From assembly GCA_003385635.1 (NCBI GenBank), contig QQUY01000002.1, positions 310,001 to 374,000 on the forward strand: DNA of 64,000 nucleotides, given 5' to 3'. The number at the start of each line of letters is the position of its first letter. The stretch's first letter is position 1. A program made the translations under genes and the position numbers. Positions 55,094 to 63,553 of the stretch are shown here, in pieces. The DNA comes from Acidobacteriota bacterium (lineage in GTDB: Bacteria > Acidobacteriota > Blastocatellia > Pyrinomonadales > Pyrinomonadaceae). The notes under the pieces were generated by a model. It did no database searches and was not told where the DNA came from. It saw only the letters and a program-made list of their open reading frames with translations.

Positions 55094-55924
55094 TTAACTC
55101 TTCCTCGCGATGAACTCGCACGACGAAATCAGCCCGGCTTCGAGATTTCCCGCCACGTTGCCAAGCTTTGTCTTGGCACTTTCGCCCATCAGGAGGTGGA
55201 TGCCCAAAGGCGGAGGCCCTCCCGCATTTGCCATTTTCTCCCGCACCATTTTGAAGTATCCCAATGCGAACTCGTACCGGTCTTCGACCTTTTCGACATT
55301 GAAACCCGCCGATTCGAGCTCCGAAACGTATTCTTCCGAAGTACTTAAGAAACTGCTCGACGCCTCGTCAGCCCACGGTACAGGGAAAGCGATGTCTCCG
55401 GGATCACGTTGAACGATGTCGTAGATCCCGAAAACCGACCCGGGTTTGAGAACTCGGTACACCTCGGCGAATGCGGTCGCCTTGTTCTCAATGTTCATAA
55501 GTACGTGCATTGTGAACGCTCCGTCGAACGACGCGTCGTCAAACTCAAGATGAGTCGCATCGCCCACATTTAACTCGACCTTCTCCGACATTCCGGTCCA
55601 ATCGCTGATCTCGCGGCCCGCCTGCACGTATTCGCTTGTCAGATCGATTCCGGTCACGCTTACACCGTATGTGTCAGCAGCAAATCGTGCCCCGCCTCCG
55701 ATCCCGGCTCCGACATCCAGTATCCTCTGGCCCGGCTGCAGAGAGAGCTTTGGAAAGAAGTGTTCTGATGCCACCCGTCCTCCCAGATGGAATTCGTCCA
55801 CGTCGCTGACATCGTCCACCCTTAAATTTCCAAGATCCTTTCCAGTTGCCTGAAGCCCTTGTTTGATTGCTTCAAGTATCCGGCCGGTTCCGTAGTGTCG
55901 TTCAATTCTCTCTTTTGTTTTCAT
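55094..55924 (-). CDS. Class I SAM-dependent methyltransferase
   Basis: The 276 residues carry the Rossmann-type SAM site DVGAGIGGGARFA near 72-84, GIDLTSEYV for the second strand acid, and DATHLEFDDASFDGAFTMHVLMNI as the post-IV region. The overall pattern resembles UbiE/sarcosine-dimethylglycine and sterol methyltransferases. The substrate is a small molecule not identified here. It is cytosolic, with a short N-terminal helical part (ERIERHYGTGRILEAI). No pathway partner is nearby. Confidence 0.87.
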   Translation of the reverse strand: MKTKERIERHYGTGRILEAIKQGLQATGKDLGNLRVDDVSDVDEFHLGGRVASEHFFPKLSLQPGQRILDVGAGIGGGARFAADTYGVSVTGIDLTSEYVQAGREISDWTGMSEKVELNVGDATHLEFDDASFDGAFTMHVLMNIENKATAFAEVYRVLKPGSVFGIYDIVQRDPGDIAFPVPWADEASSSFLSTSEEYVSELESAGFNVEKVEDRYEFALGYFKMVREKMANAGGPPPLGIHLLMGESAKTKLGNVAGNLEAGLISSCEFIARKS

Positions 55925-56084
55925 TCTTTTAGCTCAACAATTTCTGCCCATTTTGTTTTCGAAAGATGTAATGAGCGCTTAAACCTATTCCCCGCTCACC
56001 CGTAACACCCTGAAAGACGAACTCGGTCCGCCGATCGGGACAAAGGTTCGGTAAACCGTTCAGGGTATTCCAATTCTGCATCCC

Positions 56085-56205
56085 TTCGCGGTGCTTTGCG
56101 CCTTGGCGGCTTTGCGAGAGGCTTGTCACTGGCTCGCCGCAAACTGAAATGAGATCAAGAGCCTCCCGCCAGGGCGCGAAGACGCCAAGCAACCGCTAAG
56201 AAGAA
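56085..56205. repeat. Diverged MITE-2-type unit
   Basis: A unit from TTCGCGGTGCTTTGCGCCTTGGCG to CGCCAGGGCGCGAAGACGCC with inverted-repeat ends resembles those at 54790 and 54955. It lies between the methyltransferase gene and the S9 peptidase promoter. Confidence 0.5.
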
Positions 56206-56222
56206 GGGCTCTGGCGGGGCAC

Positions 56223-56252
56223 TTGGAAATTTAGCGCCTTTCGTTCTAAAGT
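56223..56252 (+). promoter_or_regulatory. Candidate promoter of the S9 peptidase gene
   Basis: TTGGAA at 56223-56228 and TAAAGT at 56247-56252 with an 18-base spacer lie about 47 bases upstream of the start at 56299. Both boxes deviate from consensus, so the call is tentative. Confidence 0.35.
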
Positions 56253-56298
56253 ATCGGGAATTCAGACCTCAGATTCCATCTCAAGGATATTCCTGCTT

Positions 56299-58374
56299 AT
56301 GAAATCAAAGCTTGTTCTCTGCACAGCGATTCTCTTGCTCGTTCAAACGTTCTTCGCCCAGGACTCGAAGCGTCCGGTTGAGATCGACGACTTCTTTGCA
56401 ATGAAGTCAGTCGGCAATCCGCAAGTCAGTCCTGACGGCAAATGGATCGCATATACGCTTTCGACAACGGATCTGAAAAAGGACAAATCGGAGACACGCA
56501 TCTGGATGATACCAGCGGCTGGCGGAGAAGCGATTCCGATGACCGCCAAAGGTTACTCGGCCTCCAATCCGAGGTGGAGCCCCGACGGCAAGTACCTTTC
56601 CTTTCTCGCGAAACGGAGTGAATCAGGCGAGGACAAGACGGATAGTGAAGACAAACCGCAGGTGTGGACCCTGAACAGGCTTGGCGGAGAGGCCCAACAG
56701 CTTACTAAGGTGAAACAGGGGGTCTCCGGTTACGAGTGGTCCCCCGACTCGAAGAGGCTGGTGCTTCTGATCACAGATCCGAAACCGCACGAGCTTACTG
56801 AAGACCCGAAGGACGATAAGAAACCGAGACCACACGTCATCGACCGGCTTCAGTTCAAGCGCGACTATGCAGGGTACCTCGACAGATACAGAACTCACCT
56901 TTATGTCTTCGACGTAGAGTCAAAAAGTGAACCAAAGCAAATAACGTCGGGCGATTACGACGATTCTGATCCAGCCTGGAGCCCCGATGGAAAGTTGATA
57001 GCTTTTGAAAGCAACAGGTCTGAGGAACCGGACCGCGTACCTAACTCCGATATTTGGGTCGTCTCCGCAGACAACAACGATAAAGGCGCGACACTGCTCC
57101 AGCTGACGAAGAATCCGAGGGAGGACAATAACCCGCAGTGGAGCCCGGACGGAAGGATGATCACGTACGGGACGGTAACCGCGGATCTCAAGACTATGTG
57201 GTACGCGGTGCAGTACGTGGCCACTGTTCCGGCATCAGGCGGCCAGCCAAAGCTCCTGACCGCAAATCTGGACCGGAATGTGCTCAGGCCCCGATTCTCG
57301 GAAGACGGATCGTCCATCTGGTTCATTATCGAAGACAGCGGTGAACAGCACCTGGCCTCGATCCCCGCGAATGGAGGCGATGTCACAAGGCACGTTCGCG
57401 GAAAGGACGTAGTTCAAACCTTCGATTTCGCAGGCGGCACAATGGCGACTCTGACCACTCAGCCGGGCCATCCGAACGAGATCTTCACTTTTTCTAATGG
57501 CCGCCATTCGCAGGTTACGACCGCGAACAAAGAGCTTTTGGACAAGCTCCAGTTGTCCGAAGTTGAGGAGATCAGGTATCGAAGCGTAGACGGAACGGAG
57601 GTTGAGGCCTTTCTCTACAAGCCGATCGGTTTCGATCCTTCAATGAAGTATCCTCTGATCCTCAATCCTCACGGCGGGCCGGTTTCGCAATACGACTATG
57701 GTTTCGACTTTGACGCTCAACTCTGGGCTGCGAACGGATACCTGGTGCTTCTTCCGAACCCGCGCGGATCTTCAGGCTACGGACAGGCATTCTCATATGC
57801 GCTCTTCGCTGACTGGGGAAACCTCGATTTTCAGGACGTGATGGCTGGGGTAGATCACGTCATATCCCGCGGATACGCGGATCCGGAAAAGCTGGGCGTC
57901 GGCGGATGGTCCTACGGCGGAATTCTAACCAATTACGTGATCACGAAATCGACGCGCTTCAAGGCGGCCGTTTCGGGAGCGAGTGAGGCGCTCTATCGAT
58001 CGAACTACGGCCACGATCACTACCAAATGTGGTGGGAGGTCGAACTGGGTCTGCCCTGGGAGAACGCTGCTGCCTGGGAGAGGATCTCGCCTTTCAATGA
58101 CGTAGCCAAGATCACGACCCCGACCCTCTGGATCGGAGGTTCGGACGACTGGAACGTGCCGATCCTGAATTCGGAACAGATGTACCAGGCGATGAAACGC
58201 CTAGGACGCGAGACCCAGCTGGTAGTCTATCCGGGTGAGCACCACGGAATCAGAAGGCCGACTTTCCAGAAGGACAGGTTCCAGCGCTTCCTCGGCTGGT
58301 TCGACAAGTACATCAAAGGAGTTGAGAGAAACTGGGAAGAGGAAGACAAGAAAGAAGAGAAGAAGGAGAATTGA
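56299..58374 (+). CDS. S9-family prolyl oligopeptidase-like peptidase, exported
   Basis: The 691 residues start with a signal peptide (MKSKLVLCTAILLLVQTFFAQ). A beta-propeller of WSPDGKY-type repeats covers about 40-400 and an alpha/beta-hydrolase domain follows. The catalytic triad is visible: serine in GGWSYGG near 537, aspartate in GGSDDWNVP near 615 and histidine in GEHHGI near 647. Such enzymes cleave short peptides, as dipeptidyl- or acylaminoacyl-peptidases. The tail is a run of Glu and Lys (EEEDKKEEKKEN). It is a single-gene unit. Confidence 0.93.
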   Translation: MKSKLVLCTAILLLVQTFFAQDSKRPVEIDDFFAMKSVGNPQVSPDGKWIAYTLSTTDLKKDKSETRIWMIPAAGGEAIPMTAKGYSASNPRWSPDGKYLSFLAKRSESGEDKTDSEDKPQVWTLNRLGGEAQQLTKVKQGVSGYEWSPDSKRLVLLITDPKPHELTEDPKDDKKPRPHVIDRLQFKRDYAGYLDRYRTHLYVFDVESKSEPKQITSGDYDDSDPAWSPDGKLIAFESNRSEEPDRVPNSDIWVVSADNNDKGATLLQLTKNPREDNNPQWSPDGRMITYGTVTADLKTMWYAVQYVATVPASGGQPKLLTANLDRNVLRPRFSEDGSSIWFIIEDSGEQHLASIPANGGDVTRHVRGKDVVQTFDFAGGTMATLTTQPGHPNEIFTFSNGRHSQVTTANKELLDKLQLSEVEEIRYRSVDGTEVEAFLYKPIGFDPSMKYPLILNPHGGPVSQYDYGFDFDAQLWAANGYLVLLPNPRGSSGYGQAFSYALFADWGNLDFQDVMAGVDHVISRGYADPEKLGVGGWSYGGILTNYVITKSTRFKAAVSGASEALYRSNYGHDHYQMWWEVELGLPWENAAAWERISPFNDVAKITTPTLWIGGSDDWNVPILNSEQMYQAMKRLGRETQLVVYPGEHHGIRRPTFQKDRFQRFLGWFDKYIKGVERNWEEEDKKEEKKEN

Positions 58375-58379
58375 CCGCT

Positions 58380-59190
58380 GAGGCGTGAGCCGAATCGCGC
58401 ATGGAGCAGTCGGAAACGCGACCGTCAGGGAGCGTGCCCGCGAGATCCGAGCGATCGTGTCAGTAGCCCAAGCGTGAGCGCGGGCGAAAATCGTCAAGAC
58501 CAAATCCTGTGGCTCTCTTGGCGGTCCTTGGCGTCCTGACGCCTTGTCGGGAGCTCTTTTCGTTCCGGTTGGATTTGAACGTCACAGGTAATTGAAGTGT
58601 TGAGCCGATCGCAAAGCCGCCAAGTCCCGCAAAGAATTAAGAGAACGGGACATCGGCGGAAACGCGACCGAACTTCAGTCTCGAGTTTCAGGGTCCAAGT
58701 TCCGATCCCAATGAGAACCCGGAGCGCGAGCGACGGGCAGTACCAGAATCAGTGAAGAAATTCCAGATTCCAAATTCCAGATATCGTCTCACCGGCGGCG
58801 GAAACGCGACCGTTAGGGAGCGTGCCTGAGGCGTGAGCCGAAACGCGCATGAAGCAGGCGGGAACGCGACCGAAGTTCAGTCTCGAGTTTCAGGGTCCAA
58901 GTTCCGATCCCAATGAGAACCCGGAGCGCGAGCGACGGGCAGTACCAGAATCAGTGAAGAAATTCCAGAGTCCAAATTCCAAATCCAGGTGCCCGATCGA
59001 CTCGATAGACGCGATCGGCCGATGTCGCCGCTAAAGCAGCTAGTGCCTTTGTGGCACCTTTTACCCCACGCTGCGCCTCCGGCTTGCATGGGGCTATAGA
59101 TATGACGTCCGCTTCGCGGACTGATGAGACATCAAACTCAACAGACTCGGACCCGACAGACTTAACCGACCCTATTCACGATTTACGATT
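58380..59190. repeat. Repeat region with ~127-bp direct repeat
   Basis: A segment with GGGAACGCGACCGAAGTTCAG-type start, CAGGGTCCAAGTTCCGATCC, and a REP type A copy ending GACGGGCAGTACCAGAATCA occurs at about 58658-58783 and 58855-58985, nearly identical. Further GCGGAAACGCGACCG elements lie near 58408 and 58797. A palindromic segment (GCCGCTAAAGCAGCTAG, GTGCCTTTGTGGCAC) follows at about 59028-59060. No gene is supported. Confidence 0.75.
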
Positions 59191-59196
59191 CACGAT

Positions 59197-59748
59197 CTAC
59201 TCCTCCTTCAGCTTCCACACATATGTCCTGCCAGGTTTCCAATGCATCTCAGCGAGGGTATATGAGCTGGTCGAGTGCTCGCCCTTGTCCTCGAAGATCT
59301 CGTGCCGGTCGGTGATCGAGTTGCCATTCGGGAAATGCAGGACCATCTCCGTTCTTCTCCCTGTGCGTTTGCCGCCGCTGTTGTCCTTCATCTCGCCCAT
59401 TCCGACCGCGCCGCCGGCTCCGACCTGGTAGAAGTACACCTTCTTCTCCGCAGGATGCCAGAAAACGTGATACTCCCAGAAGTCGTTAGTCGGTTTCCCG
59501 TCCCGGATACCGTACAACCTGCCGATCAGGCTCTGCTTTCCGACACCGTACTTCCATTCGGTTGCATAGGCTTCGAACGGCTCGTTCTCGGATTTGTACT
59601 CGTCGTTGCTCGTTACCCACATTGCGGACCCCTGGGTCATATAATCCATATGTTCACGCAGCCAGTCCGGCATCTGCGAAGACTGGGCAAAGGTTGTTGC
59701 GGTGAAAAGAGCAATAATGATCGATATCTTGAGAAGTTGGAAAAACAT
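59197..59748 (-). CDS. Exported protein of unknown function
   Basis: The 183 residues have a signal peptide (MFFQLLKISIIIALFTATTFAQ). The mature part is a beta-rich, probably single domain (AMWVTSNDEYKSENEPFEAYATEWKYG, FWEYHVFWHPAEKKVYFYQVGAGGAVGMGEM), similar in general form to small periplasmic lipocalin-like proteins measuring or binding a ligand. The family is not recognised. It precedes the monooxygenase gene's end by about 190 bases on the same strand. Confidence 0.7.
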   Translation of the reverse strand: MFFQLLKISIIIALFTATTFAQSSQMPDWLREHMDYMTQGSAMWVTSNDEYKSENEPFEAYATEWKYGVGKQSLIGRLYGIRDGKPTNDFWEYHVFWHPAEKKVYFYQVGAGGAVGMGEMKDNSGGKRTGRRTEMVLHFPNGNSITDRHEIFEDKGEHSTSSYTLAEMHWKPGRTYVWKLKEE

Positions 59749-59932
59749 AGATCCATTCTCCGGGGAAAGGATTCGCCGCTACGCGGCGGAAAGCGTGATT
59801 TGGCGACCGTTCCGTGGGTTGCGACGTTCAAGGATTCCAAATTCTGAATTTCATAATTCAGAGGCAAGTCTTTGTAGAACTTTTCTTTGGTCGGTTTGCG
59901 GTCAACTCATTCAACTCAGCCAACTCACCAAA

Positions 59933-61369
59933 CTATCGGAACTCCATAGCCCCGTCCTCGAGTTTTCCATAGCGGATCATAGAGACGTCCTTGATGTAGT
60001 TCTGATGCAGCTTCCAGGGCATCTTCGACCCCTGGCTCGGAAGTTCGTCTAGTGCCCGCAGAACATAGCCGGAATTGAAATCCAGTACGGGAACGCGTTC
60101 GACCTCAGGGTCGTTCAGCCGGGGAGTGCAGCTCTTGTACCCGTTCTCGTCCATGTGGTTGATCAGCCTGCAGACGAACTCCGATGTCAGATCGCATTTC
60201 AGCGTCCAGGAATTGTTCGTGTAGCCGAACGCCGAGGCGATGTTCGGAATATCGCTGTACATCATTCCTTTGTATGTGAACTTCTCGGACAGGTCGACAT
60301 CCGAGCCGTCGACGTGCAGATCAAGGCCAGACATTATCTTGAGCACGAGTCCGGTCGCCGTCACGACGATGTCGGCGTCGAGAGATTCGCCTGACTTCAG
60401 CATTACTCCCGTTTCCGTGAACTCTTCGATCTCATCGGTAACGATCGAAACTCTTCCTTTTTTCAGCGCTTCAAACAGATCCGAATCAGGCACGAGACAA
60501 AGCCTCTGGTCCCACGGATCGTAGTCGGGCGTGAAGTGCCGCATATCGAAGTCTTCCCCAACCTCCTTTTTTACGCCTTTCGCGATCAGGCGCTTCATAA
60601 ACTCGGGCCTCTTCTTCGACACCGAATAGAAGAACTGCTGAAAAAGAACATTCTTCCAGCGCGAGATGCCGTACGCAGCCTTTGCAGGCAGCGCCGCATT
60701 GAGGAAATTTGCAAGCTTGTCCCTTGCCGGGCGCGACACGATGTATGTCGGCGACCTTTGAAGCATCGTGACGTGTTCAGCGCTATCCGACATCGCAGGA
60801 ACAAGCGTTACCGCGGTCGCTCCGCTTCCGATGACAAGCACTTTCTTTCCCGAATAGTCCAGATTTTCAGGCCACTTCTGGGGATGAACGACCGTTCCTT
60901 TATATCGATCGAAATGCGGCCAGTCAGGCGTATAACCGGCCTCATATTTGTAATAGCCGGTACATAGATAGAGAAAGCTGCAGGTGAACACTTCGGCGCC
61001 TGAGGGTGTTTCCGCTTCGACTGTCCACCGTTCATCGTCTGATGACCAGCTCGCATCCTTCACTCGGTGCGAGTACCTGATCTTCTTGTCCAGGTCGTAT
61101 TCGTGCGAGGTCTCGTGAATGTACTTCAGGATCGCCGGCCCATCCGCGATCGCTTCCGGGTCTTTCCAGGGACGAAAACGATAACCGAGCGTGTACATAT
61201 CCGAATCGGACCGGACGCCTGGATACCGGAACAGGTCCCACGTGCCGCCCATCGACTCGCGGCCTTCGAGGATCGTAAAACTCTTGTCAGGGCACATCAT
61301 CCGCAGGTGCGCCCCGGCCCCGATCCCGGAAAGCCCGGCCCCTACGATAATGACGTCGAAGTAATTCAT
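59933..61369 (-). CDS. Baeyer-Villiger-type flavin monooxygenase (EthA-like)
   Basis: The 478 residues show the FAD site GAGLSG (10-15), the ESMGGTWDLFRYPGVRSDSDMYTLGY block typical of the EthA branch, the signature YKGTVVHPQKWP at 156-167 (FxGxxxHxxxWP type), and the NADPH site GSGATAV (181-187). Such enzymes insert oxygen into ketones or oxidise sulfur compounds using NADPH and O2 in the cytosol. Substrate unknown. The ribosome-binding site is weak. No regulator gene is adjacent. Confidence 0.92.
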   Translation of the reverse strand: MNYFDVIIVGAGLSGIGAGAHLRMMCPDKSFTILEGRESMGGTWDLFRYPGVRSDSDMYTLGYRFRPWKDPEAIADGPAILKYIHETSHEYDLDKKIRYSHRVKDASWSSDDERWTVEAETPSGAEVFTCSFLYLCTGYYKYEAGYTPDWPHFDRYKGTVVHPQKWPENLDYSGKKVLVIGSGATAVTLVPAMSDSAEHVTMLQRSPTYIVSRPARDKLANFLNAALPAKAAYGISRWKNVLFQQFFYSVSKKRPEFMKRLIAKGVKKEVGEDFDMRHFTPDYDPWDQRLCLVPDSDLFEALKKGRVSIVTDEIEEFTETGVMLKSGESLDADIVVTATGLVLKIMSGLDLHVDGSDVDLSEKFTYKGMMYSDIPNIASAFGYTNNSWTLKCDLTSEFVCRLINHMDENGYKSCTPRLNDPEVERVPVLDFNSGYVLRALDELPSQGSKMPWKLHQNYIKDVSMIRYGKLEDGAMEFR

Positions 61370-61379
61370 TTCTATTAGT

Positions 61380-61650
61380 GGATCGTAAATCGTGAATCGT
61401 AAATCGTGAATGGAGAAGAATTAACCGCAGAGGCGCCTCCGCGCCTCTGCGGTAATTCGTAATTCTGCCGGTGACCTCCGCTTCGGGTTCTGCTCGATTC
61501 ACGATTCACGATTGACCCTCCGCAGAGCGCAAGCGCGGCTCTAGCAATCGACAATGGCGGGCAAGCCCGCCGCTAAACGGACTTGATCCCGAGAATCATT
61601 GCGTAGGCTAAACCGCTCACGCATTCCTGATCCCTGATACATGATCCCTG
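61380..61650. repeat. Gap with collapsed MITE-2 palindrome and heptamers
   Basis: CGTGAAT/CGTAAAT 7-base units lie at about 61381-61410. A perfect palindrome ACCGCAGAGGCG (61424-61435) with CGCCTCTGCGGT (61442-61453) looks like the two ends of a MITE-2 element joined with the core deleted. Further short hairpins (GCGGGCAAGCCCGC near 61558) follow. No gene. Confidence 0.65.
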
Positions 61651-61651
61651 G

Positions 61652-62059
61652 TCACTCGCCATCGTCCGGATACATATCCACCTTTTGCGTCGCGATGTAC
61701 CAGTGATTTCCGCAAGGGTCTTCCACTCCGCCGGATCGCTCGCCGTATTCCATATCCATTACCTCATGGATCGACTTACCGCCGGCTTCGATCGCCCTCG
61801 CGTAGACTGCGTCACAATCTTCCACATACATATGTATCGCCTGCTGCCTCGGAGGATAATCGCCTGAGCCCTCGCTTCCTTCGATCATCGATCCAAAGAC
61901 CCTGAAAGCACCGTGCCTCAGCTTTCCGTCTTCGAAATGCTCGTCGACAGCCTCTGCGTCAAATGCCTGTTTTACGAACGAGATCCACTTTTCTCCGTCG
62001 TCGACTATGAAATAGGGCGTAATGCTGGTAAAACCCTTCGGTATGTGACCAATGCTCAT
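61652..62059 (-). CDS. VOC-family (PhnB-like) protein
   Basis: The 135 residues form one VOC domain of the PhnB-like kind: ITPYFIVDDGEKWISFVKQAFDAE at the start, RHGAFRVFGSMIEGSE in the middle and SGGVEDPCGNHWYIAT at the closing strand, which is the usual metal-site strand. Function is probably binding or detoxifying a small molecule. Its ATG overlaps the stop codon of the SRPBCC gene (ATGA), so the two proteins are translated together. Confidence 0.88.
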   Translation of the reverse strand: MSIGHIPKGFTSITPYFIVDDGEKWISFVKQAFDAEAVDEHFEDGKLRHGAFRVFGSMIEGSEGSGDYPPRQQAIHMYVEDCDAVYARAIEAGGKSIHEVMDMEYGERSGGVEDPCGNHWYIATQKVDMYPDDGE

Positions 62060-62508
62060 TCTGCTTCATCCTCTGATCCGCTTTCCGCAAATTCCTTGAA
62101 AGCGTTCAAGTGTTTCATCGTCTCTTTTCGAAATGCGCCCGGCATGAAAAATGCCATCAGCTTCATCGCCAGAGACGTAAACCGGAACTCGTTGTCAGCC
62201 ACCCAGTTCGTTCCGCCGTCGATCGGCTGAAAAGAGTTGCTGACTTCGTTGTAAACGCCGTCGGTTTCATACGTGCCGCTGAACTCCTCAGGCAGATTCC
62301 GTTTCGTAACCGTCTCGATCATCTCGATCTCACGGCTTCCCATCTTGAACTTTAGACGCGACTTGGCGCCCGGCTGCCCTGGCTCCCCGCTGATGTGCTC
62401 AAAGCTCTGAAGACCGGGCATCCATTTCTTAAGATTGTTCGGATTGTCGAACAGCTCAACGACCTTGTCGACAGGTCGTTCGATCTCTATCTCGCACCTG
62501 TATTTCAT
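62056..62508 (-). CDS. SRPBCC-family protein
   Basis: The 150 residues are taken from the ATG at 62508, five bases behind GGAGGG; the open frame further upstream is non-coding. It is one START-like fold: MKYRCEIEIERPVDKVVELFDNPNNLKKWMPGL, then beta strands (RLKFKMGSREIEMIETV, NWVADNEFRF) and a long C-terminal helix (KETMKHLNAFKEFAES). Such proteins bind hydrophobic ligands. It is translationally coupled to the VOC gene. The tail is acidic (SGSEDEAE). Confidence 0.87.
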   Translation of the reverse strand: MKYRCEIEIERPVDKVVELFDNPNNLKKWMPGLQSFEHISGEPGQPGAKSRLKFKMGSREIEMIETVTKRNLPEEFSGTYETDGVYNEVSNSFQPIDGGTNWVADNEFRFTSLAMKLMAFFMPGAFRKETMKHLNAFKEFAESGSEDEAE

Positions 62509-62740
62509 AGGCCCTCCGGCAAGTTCCCTGGTAAATATCCGGGATTGTAGCACAAGGGGAGAGAGTAAAAGTTCAAAGGTAAAAGGCAAAAAGGCGTCTT
62601 ACGACAACCTGAGTGAACGGAAACGGCGCAGAAAAATATCAGGACCTCACAAATCTAAATATTTACTATTTCCGATTCACGAATTACGATTCACCATTCA
62701 CGATTCACCATTTACCTTTTCTACTTTTCACCTGAAACCC

Positions 62741-63088
62741 ATGAACGTTGAGAAACTGCGAAGATTCTGCCTCTCCCTTCCACACGCAACAGAGGATGTG
62801 AAATGGGAAAAGGACCTGACTTTTTGTATTGGCGAAAAGATGTTCGCGGTCGCGGGCCTGGAACCCGGGCCGGCGGTGATGTCGTTCAAATGTACGCCTG
62901 ACAAATTCGCCGAATTGACTGAAAAGGAAGGTGTGATTCCTGCGCCGTATCTTGCACGGTATCACTGGGTCGCACTTGAGTCGTATGAGGCGATCCCGGA
63001 AGAAGATCTAGAACAGCTGGTCGCAGACTCCTACAGAATGGTCTTCGAGAAACTTCCGAAGACAATACAAAAGAAGCTTTCCGACTAA
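62741..63088 (+). CDS. MmcQ/YjbR-family protein
   Basis: The 115 residues are taken from the ATG at 62741 (MNVEKLRRFCLSLPHATEDVKW), which matches the family start; upstream codons read through heptamer repeats. The family motif continues with LTFCIGEKMFAVAGLEPG, MSFKCTPDKFAEL and YLARYHWVALES. It is a small double-wing fold, structurally like a DNA-binding domain, with unknown role in the cytosol. Its stop is immediately followed by the next start codon (63088/63089). Confidence 0.87.
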   Translation: MNVEKLRRFCLSLPHATEDVKWEKDLTFCIGEKMFAVAGLEPGPAVMSFKCTPDKFAELTEKEGVIPAPYLARYHWVALESYEAIPEEDLEQLVADSYRMVFEKLPKTIQKKLSD

Positions 63089-63553
63089 ATGAGCGAAGAT
63101 ACGCGAAGCCACATTTATCAGATAGATCTTGAAGCTGACCCGGAGACAGTTTTTGAAGCGTTGATCACGCCTTCTGCGATCTGCCAGTGGTGGGGTGCCA
63201 GCACCGCGATCGTACTCCCCGAGATGGGAGGCTTTTGGAACGCCGCGTGGGGAGATACAGACGACCCGGACTACATCACGTTTCACAGGATCACCGAGTA
63301 CGAGTATCCGCACGTGATCGAACTGGACGAGACCCTGTATCACACGAAGTTCGAAGCGCCGCCGTTCGATCTGAACGTCAAGGCCCGCTTCGAGGTTGAT
63401 CCTATCTCGGACAGATTTACCTCGATCCGTGTCATTCAAAGCGGATTCCCTCAGGACGAGATCGCCGACGAGTTCTATGCCGCGTGCGAAAAAGGCTGGC
63501 ACGACACGTTCGAAGGGCTTCGGAAATACATAACTTCGGGCGGCGAATTATGA
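63089..63553 (+). CDS. SRPBCC (AHSA1-like) protein
   Basis: The 154 residues form an AHSA1-type fold: SHIYQIDLEADPETVFEALITPSAICQWWG at the start, then FWNAAWGDTDDPDYITFHRI, strands, and a closing helix (FYAACEKGWHDTFEGLRKYI). Its start codon directly follows the MmcQ/YjbR stop, and its stop overlaps the next start (ATGA). The protein probably binds a hydrophobic ligand. Confidence 0.87.
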   Translation: MSEDTRSHIYQIDLEADPETVFEALITPSAICQWWGASTAIVLPEMGGFWNAAWGDTDDPDYITFHRITEYEYPHVIELDETLYHTKFEAPPFDLNVKARFEVDPISDRFTSIRVIQSGFPQDEIADEFYAACEKGWHDTFEGLRKYITSGGEL

